Shown here: positions 54,853 through 64,000 of the stretch, piece by piece
Layout: each line of letters begins with the position of its first letter
How positions within the stretch are numbered: the first letter of the stretch is position 1
Assembly (NCBI GenBank): GCA_009928435.1
Contig: JAABNQ010000001.1
Span: 178,714-242,713 of the forward strand
From: Bacillus sp. HF117_J1_D
GTDB lineage: Bacteria > Bacillota > Bacilli > Bacillales > Bacillaceae_C
Direction: 5' to 3'
DNA: 64,000 nt
Translations under genes and position numbers: made by a program
Notes under the pieces: generated by a model
Database searches by the model: none
Seen by the model: only the letters and a program-made list of their open reading frames with translations
What the model was told of the DNA's origin: nothing

Positions 54853-55638
54853 TCAAATTGACCTTAATTTTCCTCCATCTACGATAAAAGTACTGCCTGT
54901 CATATATGTATTTCCTTCTGAAGCAAGAAAAACGACAATTTTTGCGAATTCTTCGGGCTTTCCTTCTCTTCCGAGTGGAATGCTCTTTTCCGATTGTTCT
55001 TTAATCTCTTGAATGGATACACCTTTCACTTCTGCACGTACCCCATCAAGATGGTTCAATCTTTCGGTTGCAATTCTCCCTGGCCCTACTGTATTTACAA
55101 GAATACCGTATTGAGCAAACTCATCTGCAATCGTTTTTGACAGTCCTACTAACCCGAGCCTTAGTGTGTTAGACAAAATCAATCCTGGGATGGGTTCCCT
55201 GACCGAGGAAGAAGCGATATTGATAATGCGTCCTCCCTTTTCTTTTAGGTATGGGAGCGCTTCTCTGATTAACCTGACATATGATAACAGATTTAACTCA
55301 AACGAACAGAGCCAATCTTCATCCTTCAACTCTTCGAAACTTCCGGCTGGCGGCCCGCCTGCATTGTTGACTAGTATATCAATGCCCCCAAATACTTCAG
55401 CCATATGCTCTACCGTACGGGTAATATCTTCTGGAATGGTGATATCGCAGCGGATAAAATCAACTTTTCCACCTTCTAAGTTGTTTAGTTCCTCAGCCAC
55501 TTTTTTCAATTGGGCTTCATTCCGGCTCGCAATCATCACATCTGTCCCTTCCCGAACAAACTGCTCAGCGATGGCTTTGCCCAATCCTTGGCTAGAAGCC
55601 ATAACAAGGGCCTTTTTATTTTTCAAACCCAAATCCAT
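54853..55638 (-). CDS. SDR-family protein lacking the catalytic Tyr-Lys pair
   Basis: 261 residues from the ATG at 55638 after AAAGGAGATG. SDR Rossmann fold with the glycine motif altered to MASSQGLGKA, NNAGG kept, and a normal C-terminus (PLGREGKPEEFAKIVVFLAS). Where classical SDRs have Tyr-x3-Lys, here PGLILSNTLRLGLVG reads Ser and Arg. A described SDR-like subgroup shows the same losses. It lies 23 bp before ykwC and is probably co-transcribed. It may bind a nucleotide or a ligand without classical catalysis. Confidence 0.85.
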   Translation of the reverse strand: MDLGLKNKKALVMASSQGLGKAIAEQFVREGTDVMIASRNEAQLKKVAEELNNLEGGKVDFIRCDITIPEDITRTVEHMAEVFGGIDILVNNAGGPPAGSFEELKDEDWLCSFELNLLSYVRLIREALPYLKEKGGRIINIASSSVREPIPGLILSNTLRLGLVGLSKTIADEFAQYGILVNTVGPGRIATERLNHLDGVRAEVKGVSIQEIKEQSEKSIPLGREGKPEEFAKIVVFLASEGNTYMTGSTFIVDGGKLRSI

Positions 55639-56077
55639 TTTCTCATCTCCTTTAGCTCGTATTCTGTCCCAAGTATAGCATAAGAACATATTACAGCAGG
55701 AAGACCCTTTCTTGACTGACAAGTGCCTTCTCCCCCGTTTCCATGCATTACAAAAAAAAGGAAGACATGCGTCTTCCAACAAAAAGGGGGAAAAATGAGA
55801 TTGACATGACTAAAAATTTCAGTCAGCCATGATTAGTATTCTATTCCCCAAAACTTGTTCAGTTAACCATTTTTTTCGCAATTTTTTATTTACAAATCCA
55901 CCGTCTAATGCTGGCAACATTCGCAGCTTTTTCCAAATGACCAATACTTATAAGGACTGAGAATCACGGGACTCATACTCATTTTCCATTTTTTCATTTG
56001 GAGAAACCGTTTTTATATTAATTGCACTTTTATCGAAAATAGTGCAAACTAGATAAAAAAATAAAGGGGAGAAGCCA
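55639..56077. other. Gap upstream of the SDR gene and ykvS
   Basis: About 440 bp, AT-rich. It must carry divergent promoters. No further gene was supported. A long in-frame extension of the SDR ORF to 55782 is cysteine-rich and has no ribosome binding site. Confidence 0.35.
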
Positions 56078-56269
56078 ATGAAAATTGCAAAAATCGGTGA
56101 CCTCATTGAATTCAAAGATGGGCTAAGGGGAATAGTTGAAAAGATAAATGAAAACTCCGTTATTGTAGACCTGACCTTTATGGATAACTACCGTGATCTT
56201 GAATTAGAAGAAAAAACAGTCATTAACCATAAAAACTATAAAATTATAAATGAATCAGCCAAGCACTGA
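56078..56269 (+). CDS. ykvS: YkvS-like protein (DUF2187)
   Basis: 63 residues, MKIAKIGDLIEFKDGLRGIV then KINENSVIVDLTFMDNY and NHKNYKII. This is the DUF2187/YkvS family, a small KOW-like beta barrel by appearance. ATG after AAGGGGAGAAG. The function is unknown. Confidence 0.88.
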   Translation: MKIAKIGDLIEFKDGLRGIVEKINENSVIVDLTFMDNYRDLELEEKTVINHKNYKIINESAKH

Positions 56270-56816
56270 ACATTCAAAAGTAGCTAGACTGAAATAAATT
56301 GGCAAAACCATTAGATGTATTGTGATCGGAGTAAACTCCGAACAACACCTTGCCTTTCTTCAACATAGTTCAAACAATGTTTGAGGCATTCCTCTACTGT
56401 CACAGGAAATTAGTTATGACGATGGGGAACATAACCCTATAGCCCAAAATCTGCTCATTGGAGAGCAAAGCTTATCAAACGTTGCCAAAGGCAAAATACG
56501 CCTTTAGCAACGTTTGATTTATGATCATAAGCTTGAACTCTCACATTCTAACTAGTTAACGTCGAAAGCCGCATCTGTCACTTTAGATGCATTTGGGCAT
56601 CTTGTACGTTAATACTAACGCATTCGTTATTTACTCCTTACGCATTTTTCATTTCCATTTCAAGGGCAAGCGGACATGCTTGCTTTTTTATATGATCTTT
56701 GAAATACCACAGCTTTGTCAGAATATAAATGGCAGACTGTTCTTTTTTCCGTTAGAATGAATTCATATCTCAAAATATGATGGTGATTGAAATAAGAAAG
56801 GAATCAAGCCACTTGT
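56270..56816. other. Long gap with hairpins
   Basis: About 550 bp without a gene. It holds a CGGAGT-aa-ACTCCG hairpin near 56326 and the 19-bp-arm inverted repeat at 56474-56518. A promoter for the CPBP gene lies near the right end. Confidence 0.4.
56474..56518. repeat. Inverted repeat with 19-bp arms
   Basis: ATCAAACGTTGCCAAAGGC-aaaatac-GCCTTTAGCAACGTTTGAT, one mismatch. No T-run on either strand. Confidence 0.8.
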
Positions 56817-57428
56817 ATGTTTAATAAAAGGATGGACTTTAAATTAATTGGAGGCATTTTTTTTGCTTTTCTGCTCATTTACGTAGCATTCGATAGAAAG
56901 GATGTATTTTGGTATCTATATACAGCAACACTCTTATTCTTAATTAGTTATACGATTGTAAACGAAAGTCTTGATGATAAAGTTCAGGCAAAAGAATATA
57001 TTAAGCATGGACTTTGGTCAGGGGTTGCCCTCTATATATGCTTTTTTGCGGGGGACTGGCTGCTATCTTTTCTCCCCGGCTCATTGGAACAGCAAGTTGC
57101 TTCTTTATACAAATATTTTTCTTTTGAATTCATTTGGCATTATCTTGTTCTCCTTTTCATTATCATTCCTGGAGAAGAAATTTTTTGGAGAGGTTTTGTC
57201 CTTAAAAGAATGTCAAGACTCCTTAACCCAACAGGAGCTGTCATAATCGCTGCCTTACTCAACGGAGCTGGCTATATTCTTTCGGGATATCCTATACTCA
57301 TCCTGGCAGCTTTTATAAGTGGGCTCGTCTGGGGAACCCTATATATTTGGAAACGGAGTCTCCCTCTTGTGATTTTTTCACATCTGACATTTGATTTATT
57401 ATTACTGATCATCTTACCTTTATATTAG
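56817..57428 (+). CDS. CPBP-family (CAAX-protease-like) membrane protein
   Basis: 203 residues, about seven helices. Motif 1, IIPGEEIFWRGFVLKR (EExxxR), and motif 4, FSHLTFDLL, are present. Motif 2, usually FxxxH, reads LLNGAGYIL and lacks the His. Members are intramembrane glutamate proteases or protein-protein partners; catalysis is uncertain here. A lipoprotein gene follows 33 bp later. Confidence 0.8.
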   Translation: MFNKRMDFKLIGGIFFAFLLIYVAFDRKDVFWYLYTATLLFLISYTIVNESLDDKVQAKEYIKHGLWSGVALYICFFAGDWLLSFLPGSLEQQVASLYKYFSFEFIWHYLVLLFIIIPGEEIFWRGFVLKRMSRLLNPTGAVIIAALLNGAGYILSGYPILILAAFISGLVWGTLYIWKRSLPLVIFSHLTFDLLLLIILPLY

Positions 57429-57461
57429 AATGTTAAAACATAAATTGGGGGTTACATAAGA

Positions 57462-58106
57462 ATGAGAAAAATGAAGCTTTTATTCGTCTCCCTTTTGGCC
57501 GCGGCCCTGCTCGCATCCTGTGGCACATCGAAAACAGAAAAGGATACCGGGGTTGACAAAGAGAAAAAAGAAGAACAGAAAACCGAAGCAGCGGATCAGA
57601 CAGAAAATGAATCCAGTGAAGATGCGAGAGATGATCCCGAAAAAGTCCGCCTGCAGGAAAAAAATCTCACCTTTCAAATAGACGGGAGTCCCAAAAAAGA
57701 AACAGCTTTTTTAAAGAAAAGTGACAATCAGGACTATAGCCTTTATGTGCTACCTGATTACGAGCTCACAGGCGAAGAACCACAGAAGGACATACTCTAT
57801 CTAAAAGAAGAAGATACTTTATTTATGCGGATTGAGCTTCTTCCAGCTAATGCACATCTAAATGATGAGATGGAAACGATGAAAACACAGCTGGAGTCTG
57901 TGAGTTCCGATATAAAAGAGGCAAAGCCACAAGGACACGAATGGTTGAAAAATGCAACAGGCCTTACAGCCGAAGATGGGAATGAAAAAGTCAGCATCTA
58001 CCTAATCCCGCAAAAGAATTGGCTCTTGAAATTGACCCTTTTCACACCTGCCAAGGAAGATGCAGAGGACCCTTTCCTGAAAATGGCTGAAACAATTGGA
58101 GATTAA
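57462..58106 (+). CDS. Lipoprotein of unknown function
   Basis: 214 residues. Signal with lipobox LLASC (Cys20), an acidic Lys/Glu linker (about 25-60), then a mixed alpha/beta domain (LYVLPDYELTGEEPQKDILYL, TLFMRIELLPAN, LLKLTLFTPAKEDAE). No family was recognised. RBS TTGGGGGTT. Co-directional with the CPBP gene. Confidence 0.7.
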   Translation: MRKMKLLFVSLLAAALLASCGTSKTEKDTGVDKEKKEEQKTEAADQTENESSEDARDDPEKVRLQEKNLTFQIDGSPKKETAFLKKSDNQDYSLYVLPDYELTGEEPQKDILYLKEEDTLFMRIELLPANAHLNDEMETMKTQLESVSSDIKEAKPQGHEWLKNATGLTAEDGNEKVSIYLIPQKNWLLKLTLFTPAKEDAEDPFLKMAETIGD

Positions 58107-58258
58107 ACACTTAAGCACTTTGAGGCACAGGCAGGCTAGGGAAATACATTCAGTGCAGCAGCTCCGCTAGCCTACAACTTGCTTGCAGGCCATGTAAATT
58201 AAGGTGTGAAGCTTGTGCCTCTACACACCAGATTCATGACACCATCATGATCAATGAT

Positions 58259-58283
58259 AGCCCGCGAGCATGCCTCATCGGGC
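58259..58283 (-). terminator. Terminator of ykvI
   Basis: AGCCCGATGAG...CTCGCGGGCT hairpin at the end of ykvI. The tail is weak. Confidence 0.55.
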
Positions 58284-59312
58284 TTTAGTCGGTTTAATTA
58301 GCAGTAACAATAAAAAACCGATACTAATATAGCCAAATAGTGGATATAAAAGCTGCAGTAAAGTCCCATAGTTCACCAGACTAATCACATAAATAGCTAC
58401 TAAAAGGCCAGTATAGATCCAAAAGCTCCGATAAGGCACATAACCTCGTATCTGCCTTTCCAACCCGTACAGATTCCCGATAACTGATGTGAAAATTTCC
58501 CCATATATGATAAGAAGATATAAGAAATAGAGTGTGTCTGTCATTCTCCTTACAATCACGGCCATCGGAATGTTATATTGTACAGGGTCTGTTAGGGTTC
58601 CAAGTGATATATGGCTAGATAATAGGATAATAGTAAGAAGAACTCCCCCTATCACCCCTCCTTTTTTAATAACGGAACGATCCTTTATTTCGGCAGCCAT
58701 CGGGACCAAAACAGCTTGAGCCAAAGCCAGGTTGAAGGCTGCATACGAAAAAGCAGAGAGAACTGCTTGCCCACCTAATTTCCAATTCAAAACTTCATTA
58801 GTTGAAAAAACTCGACTGCCCGTTTTCAGCACAATTAGCATAACAAGAAAATTGAAAATAACCATCATCGGCACAACAAATGTATTAACCGCAAACAATC
58901 CCTTCATCCCTGCCGCCATAACGATCAGTGTGAGAGCAATCGTGATCGCCAACCCTGTTCGCGCCGGCAATCCTAGCTGTTCTGTAAATAAGGCCTCTGC
59001 ACCTGACATCATAACTGCACATACTCCCGTTAGCATGATCATTAAAAATATATTCATGACTGTTGCAAGATGAGACCCAAATAAATACTCATTCAATTGT
59101 TCAAAAGATTTTGCCTTAATATCTATCGCCACCAGCATGATTTTTGACCCCAACACAATAAACAGGACACCCGCCAGAATGATTGCCACAGTACCATAAA
59201 AACCGAACCGGGTAAAAAACTCGACGATCTCCCGTCCAGTTGCAAATCCTGCGCCTACAATTGTTCCTACATAGACAGAAGCGACCTGGAAAGCCTCTGA
59301 CCATTTTTTCAA
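58275..59312 (-). CDS. ykvI: YkvI family transporter-like membrane protein
   Basis: 345 residues with ten or eleven helices; VASVYVGTIVGAGFATGREIVEFF in helix 1 resembles the unwound helix of LeuT/APC-fold transporters, which fits the YkvI family. Probable small-molecule transporter; the substrate is unknown. The upstream clpE lies divergently. Confidence 0.88.
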   Translation of the reverse strand: MKKWSEAFQVASVYVGTIVGAGFATGREIVEFFTRFGFYGTVAIILAGVLFIVLGSKIMLVAIDIKAKSFEQLNEYLFGSHLATVMNIFLMIMLTGVCAVMMSGAEALFTEQLGLPARTGLAITIALTLIVMAAGMKGLFAVNTFVVPMMVIFNFLVMLIVLKTGSRVFSTNEVLNWKLGGQAVLSAFSYAAFNLALAQAVLVPMAAEIKDRSVIKKGGVIGGVLLTIILLSSHISLGTLTDPVQYNIPMAVIVRRMTDTLYFLYLLIIYGEIFTSVIGNLYGLERQIRGYVPYRSFWIYTGLLVAIYVISLVNYGTLLQLLYPLFGYISIGFLLLLLIKPTKAR

Positions 59313-59385
59313 CAGGCTCCCCCCTTTCCCCTACCTTATCCATATGAGACAGGCCTCTAAAAAATAATTTTTTTGATCAAAAGGG

Positions 59386-59486
59386 TTGAAAGTCAAAAAA
59401 GGTCAGGGTATAATGAAATCACAAGGTCAAAGTTGGTCAAACAACAGACCTGTTTTTTCATAACTAATTGGTCAAAATTGATCAAA
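59386..59486 (+). promoter_or_regulatory. clpE promoter with three CtsR boxes
   Basis: TTGAAA (59386-59391), 17 bp, TATAAT (59409-59414). CtsR heptad pairs: AGTCAAA-aaa-GGTCAGG (59391-59407), inside the promoter, GGTCAAA-gtt-GGTCAAA (59425-59441), exact, and GGTCAAA-att-GATCAAA (59470-59486). CtsR represses clp genes until heat or protein stress. Confidence 0.93.
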
Positions 59487-59504
59487 TTTAAAAATGGAGG
59501 TTAG

Positions 59505-61655
59505 ATGCATATGCTATGCAGCAAATGTAATCAAAGAAATGCTAACATTCATCTCCACGTCAATATCAATGGACAAAAACAAACCTTGGCATTATGCTCC
59601 ACCTGCTATGCCAGTGAAAAGCAAACTCTAAGCGCTTTGGGAGGATCCCCTCTTGGAGGATTTGATCAATTCTTCAAAGGTTTCCCAGGGGCAGAAGAAA
59701 ATACATTTCAACCAAATTTAAATGGGAATGTTCAGGAAAAATCAGTAGGTGGGCAAGGTGGAGGATTTTTAGACCAGTTCGGCCGCAACTTAAACAATGC
59801 TGCCAAAGCAGGATTGGTCGATCCTGTCATTGGACGAGATGAGGAAATCAGCCGCGTTATCGAGATTTTGAATCGCAGAAATAAAAACAATCCTGTCTTG
59901 ATTGGTGAGCCAGGGGTTGGTAAAACGGCTATCGCAGAAGGGCTTGCCTTAAAAATAATCAAAGGCCATGTACCTTCCAAATTAAAAAATAAAGAAGTTT
60001 ATTTGCTTGATGTCGCTTCCCTTGTTGCTAACACCGGGATCAGAGGACAATTTGAAGAGCGCATGAAGCAACTGATTGCTGAGCTTCAAAATCGTAAAAA
60101 CATCTTGCTTTTCATCGATGAGATTCATTTGCTTGTCGGTGCGGGATCGGCTGAAGGCTCTATGGATGCCGGTAACATTTTGAAACCATCGTTGGCAAGA
60201 GGAGAATTGCAGGTCATCGGTGCCACTACTTTAAAAGAGTACCGTCAAATTGAAAAAGATGCAGCATTGGAAAGACGGTTCCAGCCGGTGCAAGTTGGAG
60301 AACCAAGTAAGGAAAAAGCCTTGGAGATTTTAAACGGCTTAAAAGACAAATATGAAAGCTTCCACGAAGTGACATACACAGACGATGCCATCAAGGCATG
60401 TGTGGAATTATCAAGCCGCTACATCCAAGATCGTTTCCTGCCGGACAAAGCCATTGACTTAATGGATGAAGCCGGTTCAAAGCTGAATTTGATGATCAAA
60501 GAACCAAATAAAGAAGAAGCGCAAAAACGTTATGTCGAATTGGAAAAGGAAAAACAAGCTGTCTTAGCTCGTGAAGACTATGAAACTGCAGCTAAACTTC
60601 GGGATGAAGAAGCACAGTTAGAGAAAATTCTAAATGACGACTCATCAGCTCCACGTATGATAGTAGATGTTAACCACATCGAGGACATCATCGCTGCCAA
60701 AACAGGAATTCCAGTCGGCAAATTGGAATCAGATGAGCAAAAGAAAATGCAACATCTTGTTGACAATCTTTCTTCAAAAGTCATCGGCCAAGAAGAAGCC
60801 GTTCAAAAAGTAGCAAAAGCCATCCGCCGCAGCCGAGCCGGTTTAAAAGCGAAAAATCGTCCGATCGGATCGTTCCTTTTCGTAGGACCGACAGGTGTCG
60901 GTAAAACAGAGCTGACAAAAGTTTTGGCTGAAGAGCTCTTTGGAACAAAAGATGCGTACATTCGGCTGGATATGAGTGAATATATGGAGAAACACAGTGT
61001 GTCCAAATTAATTGGGTCTCCTCCAGGATATGTAGGACATGAGGAAGCGGGTCAATTGACTGAAAGAGTACGCCGCAATCCGTACAGCATCATCTTGCTT
61101 GATGAAATTGAAAAAGCGCACCCTGATGTACAGCACATGTTCCTGCAAATTTTGGAAGACGGCCGTCTAACTGATAGCCAAGGCAGAACTGTAAGCTTTA
61201 AGGATACGGTTATCATCATGACAAGCAACGCCGGAACAGGTGTAAAAGAAATACAGGTCGGATTTGATAAAAGTGATGCATTAAAAGAAACAAGCATTCT
61301 CGATTCACTCGGATCATTCTTTAAACCGGAATTCCTCAACCGTTTCGATGGAATCGTAGAGTTCCGCAAGTTGGAGAAGGAACATTTGTTAAAGATTGTT
61401 GGCTTGCTCCTTCAGGAATTGTCTGATAATCTGGCTGAACAAGATTTATCGATTGAAGTGACCGAAGAAGTGAAAGAAGAACTGACAAGCCTTGGATATC
61501 ATCCTCAGTTTGGCGCCCGCCCGTTGCGTCGTGCAATCCAAGAGCAGCTTGAAGACCAAATCGCCGATTTCATCTTGGATAATGAAAAGGCCAAGCAGCT
61601 ACAAGCAGTAATAGAAAATGATAAAATTGTTGTAAAAGAAAAAGAGATTGCCTAA
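59505..61655 (+). CDS. clpE: ClpE, Hsp100 ATPase
   Basis: 716 residues. N-terminal zinc finger (CSKC...CSTC), Gly-rich linker, AAA1 (GEPGVGKTA Walker [15 protein letters not shown]alker B), UVR motif ([15 protein letters not shown], about 350-370), AAA2 ([21 protein letters not shown]), and a C-terminal D2-small domain. It unfolds proteins for ClpP. The CtsR boxes upstream give heat control. An alternative in-frame ATG lies two codons downstream. Confidence 0.96.
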   Translation: MHMLCSKCNQRNANIHLHVNINGQKQTLALCSTCYASEKQTLSALGGSPLGGFDQFFKGFPGAEENTFQPNLNGNVQEKSVGGQGGGFLDQFGRNLNNAAKAGLVDPVIGRDEEISRVIEILNRRNKNNPVLIGEPGVGKTAIAEGLALKIIKGHVPSKLKNKEVYLLDVASLVANTGIRGQFEERMKQLIAELQNRKNILLFIDEIHLLVGAGSAEGSMDAGNILKPSLARGELQVIGATTLKEYRQIEKDAALERRFQPVQVGEPSKEKALEILNGLKDKYESFHEVTYTDDAIKACVELSSRYIQDRFLPDKAIDLMDEAGSKLNLMIKEPNKEEAQKRYVELEKEKQAVLAREDYETAAKLRDEEAQLEKILNDDSSAPRMIVDVNHIEDIIAAKTGIPVGKLESDEQKKMQHLVDNLSSKVIGQEEAVQKVAKAIRRSRAGLKAKNRPIGSFLFVGPTGVGKTELTKVLAEELFGTKDAYIRLDMSEYMEKHSVSKLIGSPPGYVGHEEAGQLTERVRRNPYSIILLDEIEKAHPDVQHMFLQILEDGRLTDSQGRTVSFKDTVIIMTSNAGTGVKEIQVGFDKSDALKETSILDSLGSFFKPEFLNRFDGIVEFRKLEKEHLLKIVGLLLQELSDNLAEQDLSIEVTEEVKEELTSLGYHPQFGARPLRRAIQEQLEDQIADFILDNEKAKQLQAVIENDKIVVKEKEIA

Positions 61656-61679
61656 TTAAATGGCAGTCTCTTTTTTTCA
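61642..61679 (+). terminator. Terminator of clpE
   Basis: AGAGATTGCC-N9-GGCAGTCTCT followed by TTTTTTT. Confidence 0.92.
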
Positions 61680-61804
61680 TAGATGATAGTATTCATCACT
61701 TGTCATCACATTATGTTATGCGACAACGCCTCCCCCTTCAAGATCTGTCTTATGTTTGTCAGAATATGTCAATGAACAGGCGTTTTCGCTTTTCTTATCT
61801 ATTC

Positions 61805-62065
61805 TTATGATGTTTGTACACGTCTGGCAGGATACGGTTTTGAGAATATCACAAACGATTGTTTACGGCTTTGGTTTGGTGTCTTAGCAGAGGATGTCGA
61901 TTGATAGATATGATAATAATCATTTAAAAGTTGGTCAAGTTCACGGCTGCAAGTAATCGTTTCATCCGCACCTAATCCGTATTTTTCACCTAGAACGAAC
62001 ATTTCTTCTCGCTTTTGCTGAATCTTTGCTAAAAAAGAACTTTGATTCTTACTGCTGTAACACAT
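61805..62065 (-). CDS. Spo0E-like aspartyl-phosphate phosphatase
   Basis: 86 residues from the ATG at 62065 after GGAGGTAAG. Helical hairpin typical of the Spo0E family: IQQKREEMFVLGEKYGLGAD and SRELDQLLNDYY, the SRELD replacing the usual SQELD. Members dephosphorylate Spo0A-P and delay sporulation. The C-terminus (QSRKQSFVIFSKPYPARRVQ) is longer and basic. Confidence 0.85.
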   Translation of the reverse strand: MCYSSKNQSSFLAKIQQKREEMFVLGEKYGLGADETITCSRELDQLLNDYYHIYQSTSSAKTPNQSRKQSFVIFSKPYPARRVQTS

Positions 62066-62190
62066 GTATCGCTTACCTCCGCCATCAAATCTTTTCAACT
62101 TTTCTATTGTCTCAAAATTATCCAACAATGTAAACAAATATCCAGCAATTGACACCATTCGGACAAAAAAAACTTATTTTATGCCGTTCT

Positions 62191-62697
62191 TCATAGAACA
62201 CCTTCCAATTTTAACAAAAGCTCCTTTTTATCGACTTGATTGCCCGCATAACCCGTTAATGTATTATTTTTTCCAATTACACGATGGCAAGGAATCAAAA
62301 TAGGCAAACGATTAGCCCGGTTAGCTTGTCCTACTGCTCTCACAGCTTTTTTATTTTGGATAGAGGCCGCAATATCGGCGTATGTTCTCGTTTCACCAAA
62401 TGGAATGTCCAATAGAGCATTCCACACAGCCTTCTGAAAATCCGTTCCATTCATCACCAGGGGAACTGTAAATTCTTTCCTTCCATGTTTAAAATAATCC
62501 ATTAATTGATCAACTGCCTCTTTTAAGATAGGATGCCTTTTGCCCTCCACCATTTGTTCTTTGATTGTTTGAGGTACATCCTCTCTATTAAAAAAAATGC
62601 CTGTCATTCCAACATCTTCAGCAGTTAGAAACAAATTACCAATTGAACTGTCTATTTCTGTATAATAAAATCGTTTTGTACGAGAATCCTGTCCCAT
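62191..62697 (-). CDS. ogt: Methylated-DNA-protein-cysteine methyltransferase
   Basis: 168 residues from the ATG at 62697 after AAGGAGAC. The C-terminal domain has GTDFQKAVWNALLDIPFGETRTY, the active-site IPCHRVIG (acceptor Cys) and GYAGN. It repairs O6-methylguanine by irreversible alkyl transfer. Divergent from ykrP. Confidence 0.94.
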   Translation of the reverse strand: MGQDSRTKRFYYTEIDSSIGNLFLTAEDVGMTGIFFNREDVPQTIKEQMVEGKRHPILKEAVDQLMDYFKHGRKEFTVPLVMNGTDFQKAVWNALLDIPFGETRTYADIAASIQNKKAVRAVGQANRANRLPILIPCHRVIGKNNTLTGYAGNQVDKKELLLKLEGVL

Positions 62698-62804
62698 TCT
62701 ATTCGTCTCCTTATTTATTGTCATTATTTTCTGTCATTTGTAAAATAAACGTAATGTTTATCCGTTCATATAGAGGGAAAATAGCATTGTGTAGGTGATA
62801 TTTG

Positions 62805-63830
62805 ATGAGTCAAAGAGATTTTTATTTTGATAATGCTAAAATCCTGTTGATTTTCCTAGTCGTATTCGGGCACTTCCTTCAATCCTATATTGAAACAAGT
62901 GCGTTCATTTCCTTTTTGTATAAGTTCATATACACGTTTCATATGCCTGCCTTTATTCTAATCTCAGGTTTCTTCGCTAAAGGCATATATGAAAAAGGCT
63001 ATATTGCCAAAATCACCAAAAAACTGATTTTGCCCTATATTTTTTTCCAAATTACCTATGCTGTATTTTACTATTTTTTACACAGCAAAGATACCTTAAA
63101 ACTTAAATTTTTCGAACCACATTGGTCCCTGTGGTTTTTAATTAGTCTCTTTTGTTGGAATATCATGCTGTTGGTATTTAGTCATATGAAACCTAAGTTT
63201 GCTTTGAGCATCGTTCTGTTAGCTGGTCTTATCGCAGGTTATTTCGACTGGATTTCAACGTACTTCAGCTTGTCGAGGACCATTGTCCTCTTTCCATTTT
63301 TCTTAGTAGGCTATTTTTTAAGCAAAAAAGATTTCAAGACACTTGTTCAACCAAAAGTAAAATTAGCAGCGCTCTTTATTATGCTTATCGTAGCCATCGG
63401 AATCCTAAGTTTTCCTGACTTAAATGAAAAGTGGTTCTTTGGTTCAAAGGCATACAGTGAATTTCAAGGAGAAGAGGTTTTGGGAATGTTTCAACGAGCA
63501 GGAATATACATGGTTCAGTTTGTAATGACTATCTGTTTCTTTGCATTTGTTCCGCGTCGTCAATTCTTTTTTACAAACTGGGGAAGAAATACATTGTACG
63601 TCTACTTGCTGCATGGGTTCATTGTACGTACATTTAGGGGAAGTAATCTAGAAGATTACGTCGATCAAGTACAAGCTCTACCTTTATTATTGGTGATCAG
63701 TCTTCTATTGACCGCCCTCCTTTCCAGCAAGTTTGTAACAAGTCTGACACAACCCATTATAGAATTGAAATGGTCGAAGCTAAAACAGGCTGCACATCGG
63801 CTGCGAAATGAATACAGTTCCACTGGATAA
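62805..63830 (+). CDS. ykrP: Acyltransferase-3 family membrane protein YkrP
   Basis: 341 residues, about ten helices. Start MSQRDFYFDNAKILLIFLVVFGHFLQSYIE with the conserved His (FGHF) of the acyltransferase-3 group, YTFHMPAFILISGFFAKG and WFLISLFCW. Probably an O-acetylase of a surface glycan. A TTG immediately precedes this ATG and is less likely. The position beside ogt fits B. subtilis ykrP. Confidence 0.82.
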   Translation: MSQRDFYFDNAKILLIFLVVFGHFLQSYIETSAFISFLYKFIYTFHMPAFILISGFFAKGIYEKGYIAKITKKLILPYIFFQITYAVFYYFLHSKDTLKLKFFEPHWSLWFLISLFCWNIMLLVFSHMKPKFALSIVLLAGLIAGYFDWISTYFSLSRTIVLFPFFLVGYFLSKKDFKTLVQPKVKLAALFIMLIVAIGILSFPDLNEKWFFGSKAYSEFQGEEVLGMFQRAGIYMVQFVMTICFFAFVPRRQFFFTNWGRNTLYVYLLHGFIVRTFRGSNLEDYVDQVQALPLLLVISLLLTALLSSKFVTSLTQPIIELKWSKLKQAAHRLRNEYSSTG

Positions 63831-63856
63831 GAGCGCTTTGTCCGCTCTTTTTTAGT
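63831..63856 (+). terminator. Terminator of ykrP
   Basis: AGAGCG-ctttgtc-CGCTCT followed by TTTTTT. Confidence 0.9.
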
Positions 63857-64000
63857 TTACCGCACTAGCGTTGCATGAAATTTCCATTCAAAAGTCAAGT
63901 GATTTAACTCGTGGAATAAGTTATATAAATGTTAAAAATCATCCCAATTTTCTTTACATATATACACAAAAAAACCTTATAATTAGGGTATGGTAGTCCT
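63857..64000. other. Right edge, non-coding
   Basis: AT-rich sequence with TATAAT at 63977-63982, probably the promoter of a gene beyond the window. No ORF begins here. Confidence 0.35.

Overview
The window is a 64 kb piece of a Bacillaceae (Firmicutes) chromosome. It is AT-rich, has strong AAGGAGG-type ribosome binding sites and sigma-A promoters, and carries spore-former genes (ylaJ, a Spo0E-like phosphatase). Its gene order follows several Bacillus subtilis blocks (ylb-cta-pycA-ftsW-yla, ykt-sr1-pdh, ykyA-def-ykrA, rpoY-rnjA-ktrC, yku, ykv/ykr). I cannot name the species. Almost all of it is core genome. The clear accessory patch is 43.0-45.7 kb.

Layout: 1-2.7 kb, ylbC (cut by the left edge), ylbB, ylbA, ctaM. 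2.9-10.7 kb, the caa3 oxidase operon ctaB-C-D-E-F-G (minus) and divergent ctaA (plus), which make heme O/A, the oxidase subunits and assembly factors. 10.7-15.4 kb, pycA and ftsW. 15.6-21.8 kb, ylaN, ylaL, phoH-like ylaK, ylaJ, ylaI, ylaH, typA, ylaF. 21.9-24.6 kb, suhB/yktC, ykzI, yktA and a nitronate monooxygenase-like gene. 24.8-31.5 kb, the dual-function RNA SR1 with its peptide, a NodB-type deacetylase lipoprotein and the pdhABCD operon. 32-37.8 kb, ykyA, def, ykrA, rpoY-rnjA and ktrC. 37.9-42.6 kb, a lia cell-envelope stress operon without liaG, and cvfB.

43.0-46.5 kb is a damaged formate locus. An OFA-type transporter gene is broken after about 34 codons by an intact IscB element: a HEARO/omega RNA followed by an IscB RNA-guided nuclease with complete RuvC and HNH residues. 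A DUF2294-like gene, a 114-bp internally deleted copy of the same element, and fdhD follow. A duplicated 44-nt sequence leading into a terminator hairpin precedes both the transporter remnant and fdhD. No formate dehydrogenase subunit and no TnpA transposase is present in the window.

46.6-53.8 kb, ykuV-ykuU (thiol redox), ccpC, two MFS exporters, darB (c-di-AMP receptor), ykuJ, a small unknown gene and ykyB. 53.9-63.8 kb, ykwC, an SDR-like protein lacking its catalytic residues, ykvS, a CPBP-type membrane protein, a lipoprotein, ykvI, CtsR-controlled clpE, a Spo0E-like phosphatase, ogt and ykrP.

Central carbon metabolism is a recurring theme: pycA and pdhABCD at the pyruvate node, SR1/CcpN, CcpC and DarB. 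No rRNA, tRNA or CRISPR array was seen. Gene symbols rest on recognised protein sequence and on remembered B. subtilis gene order, not on a database search.
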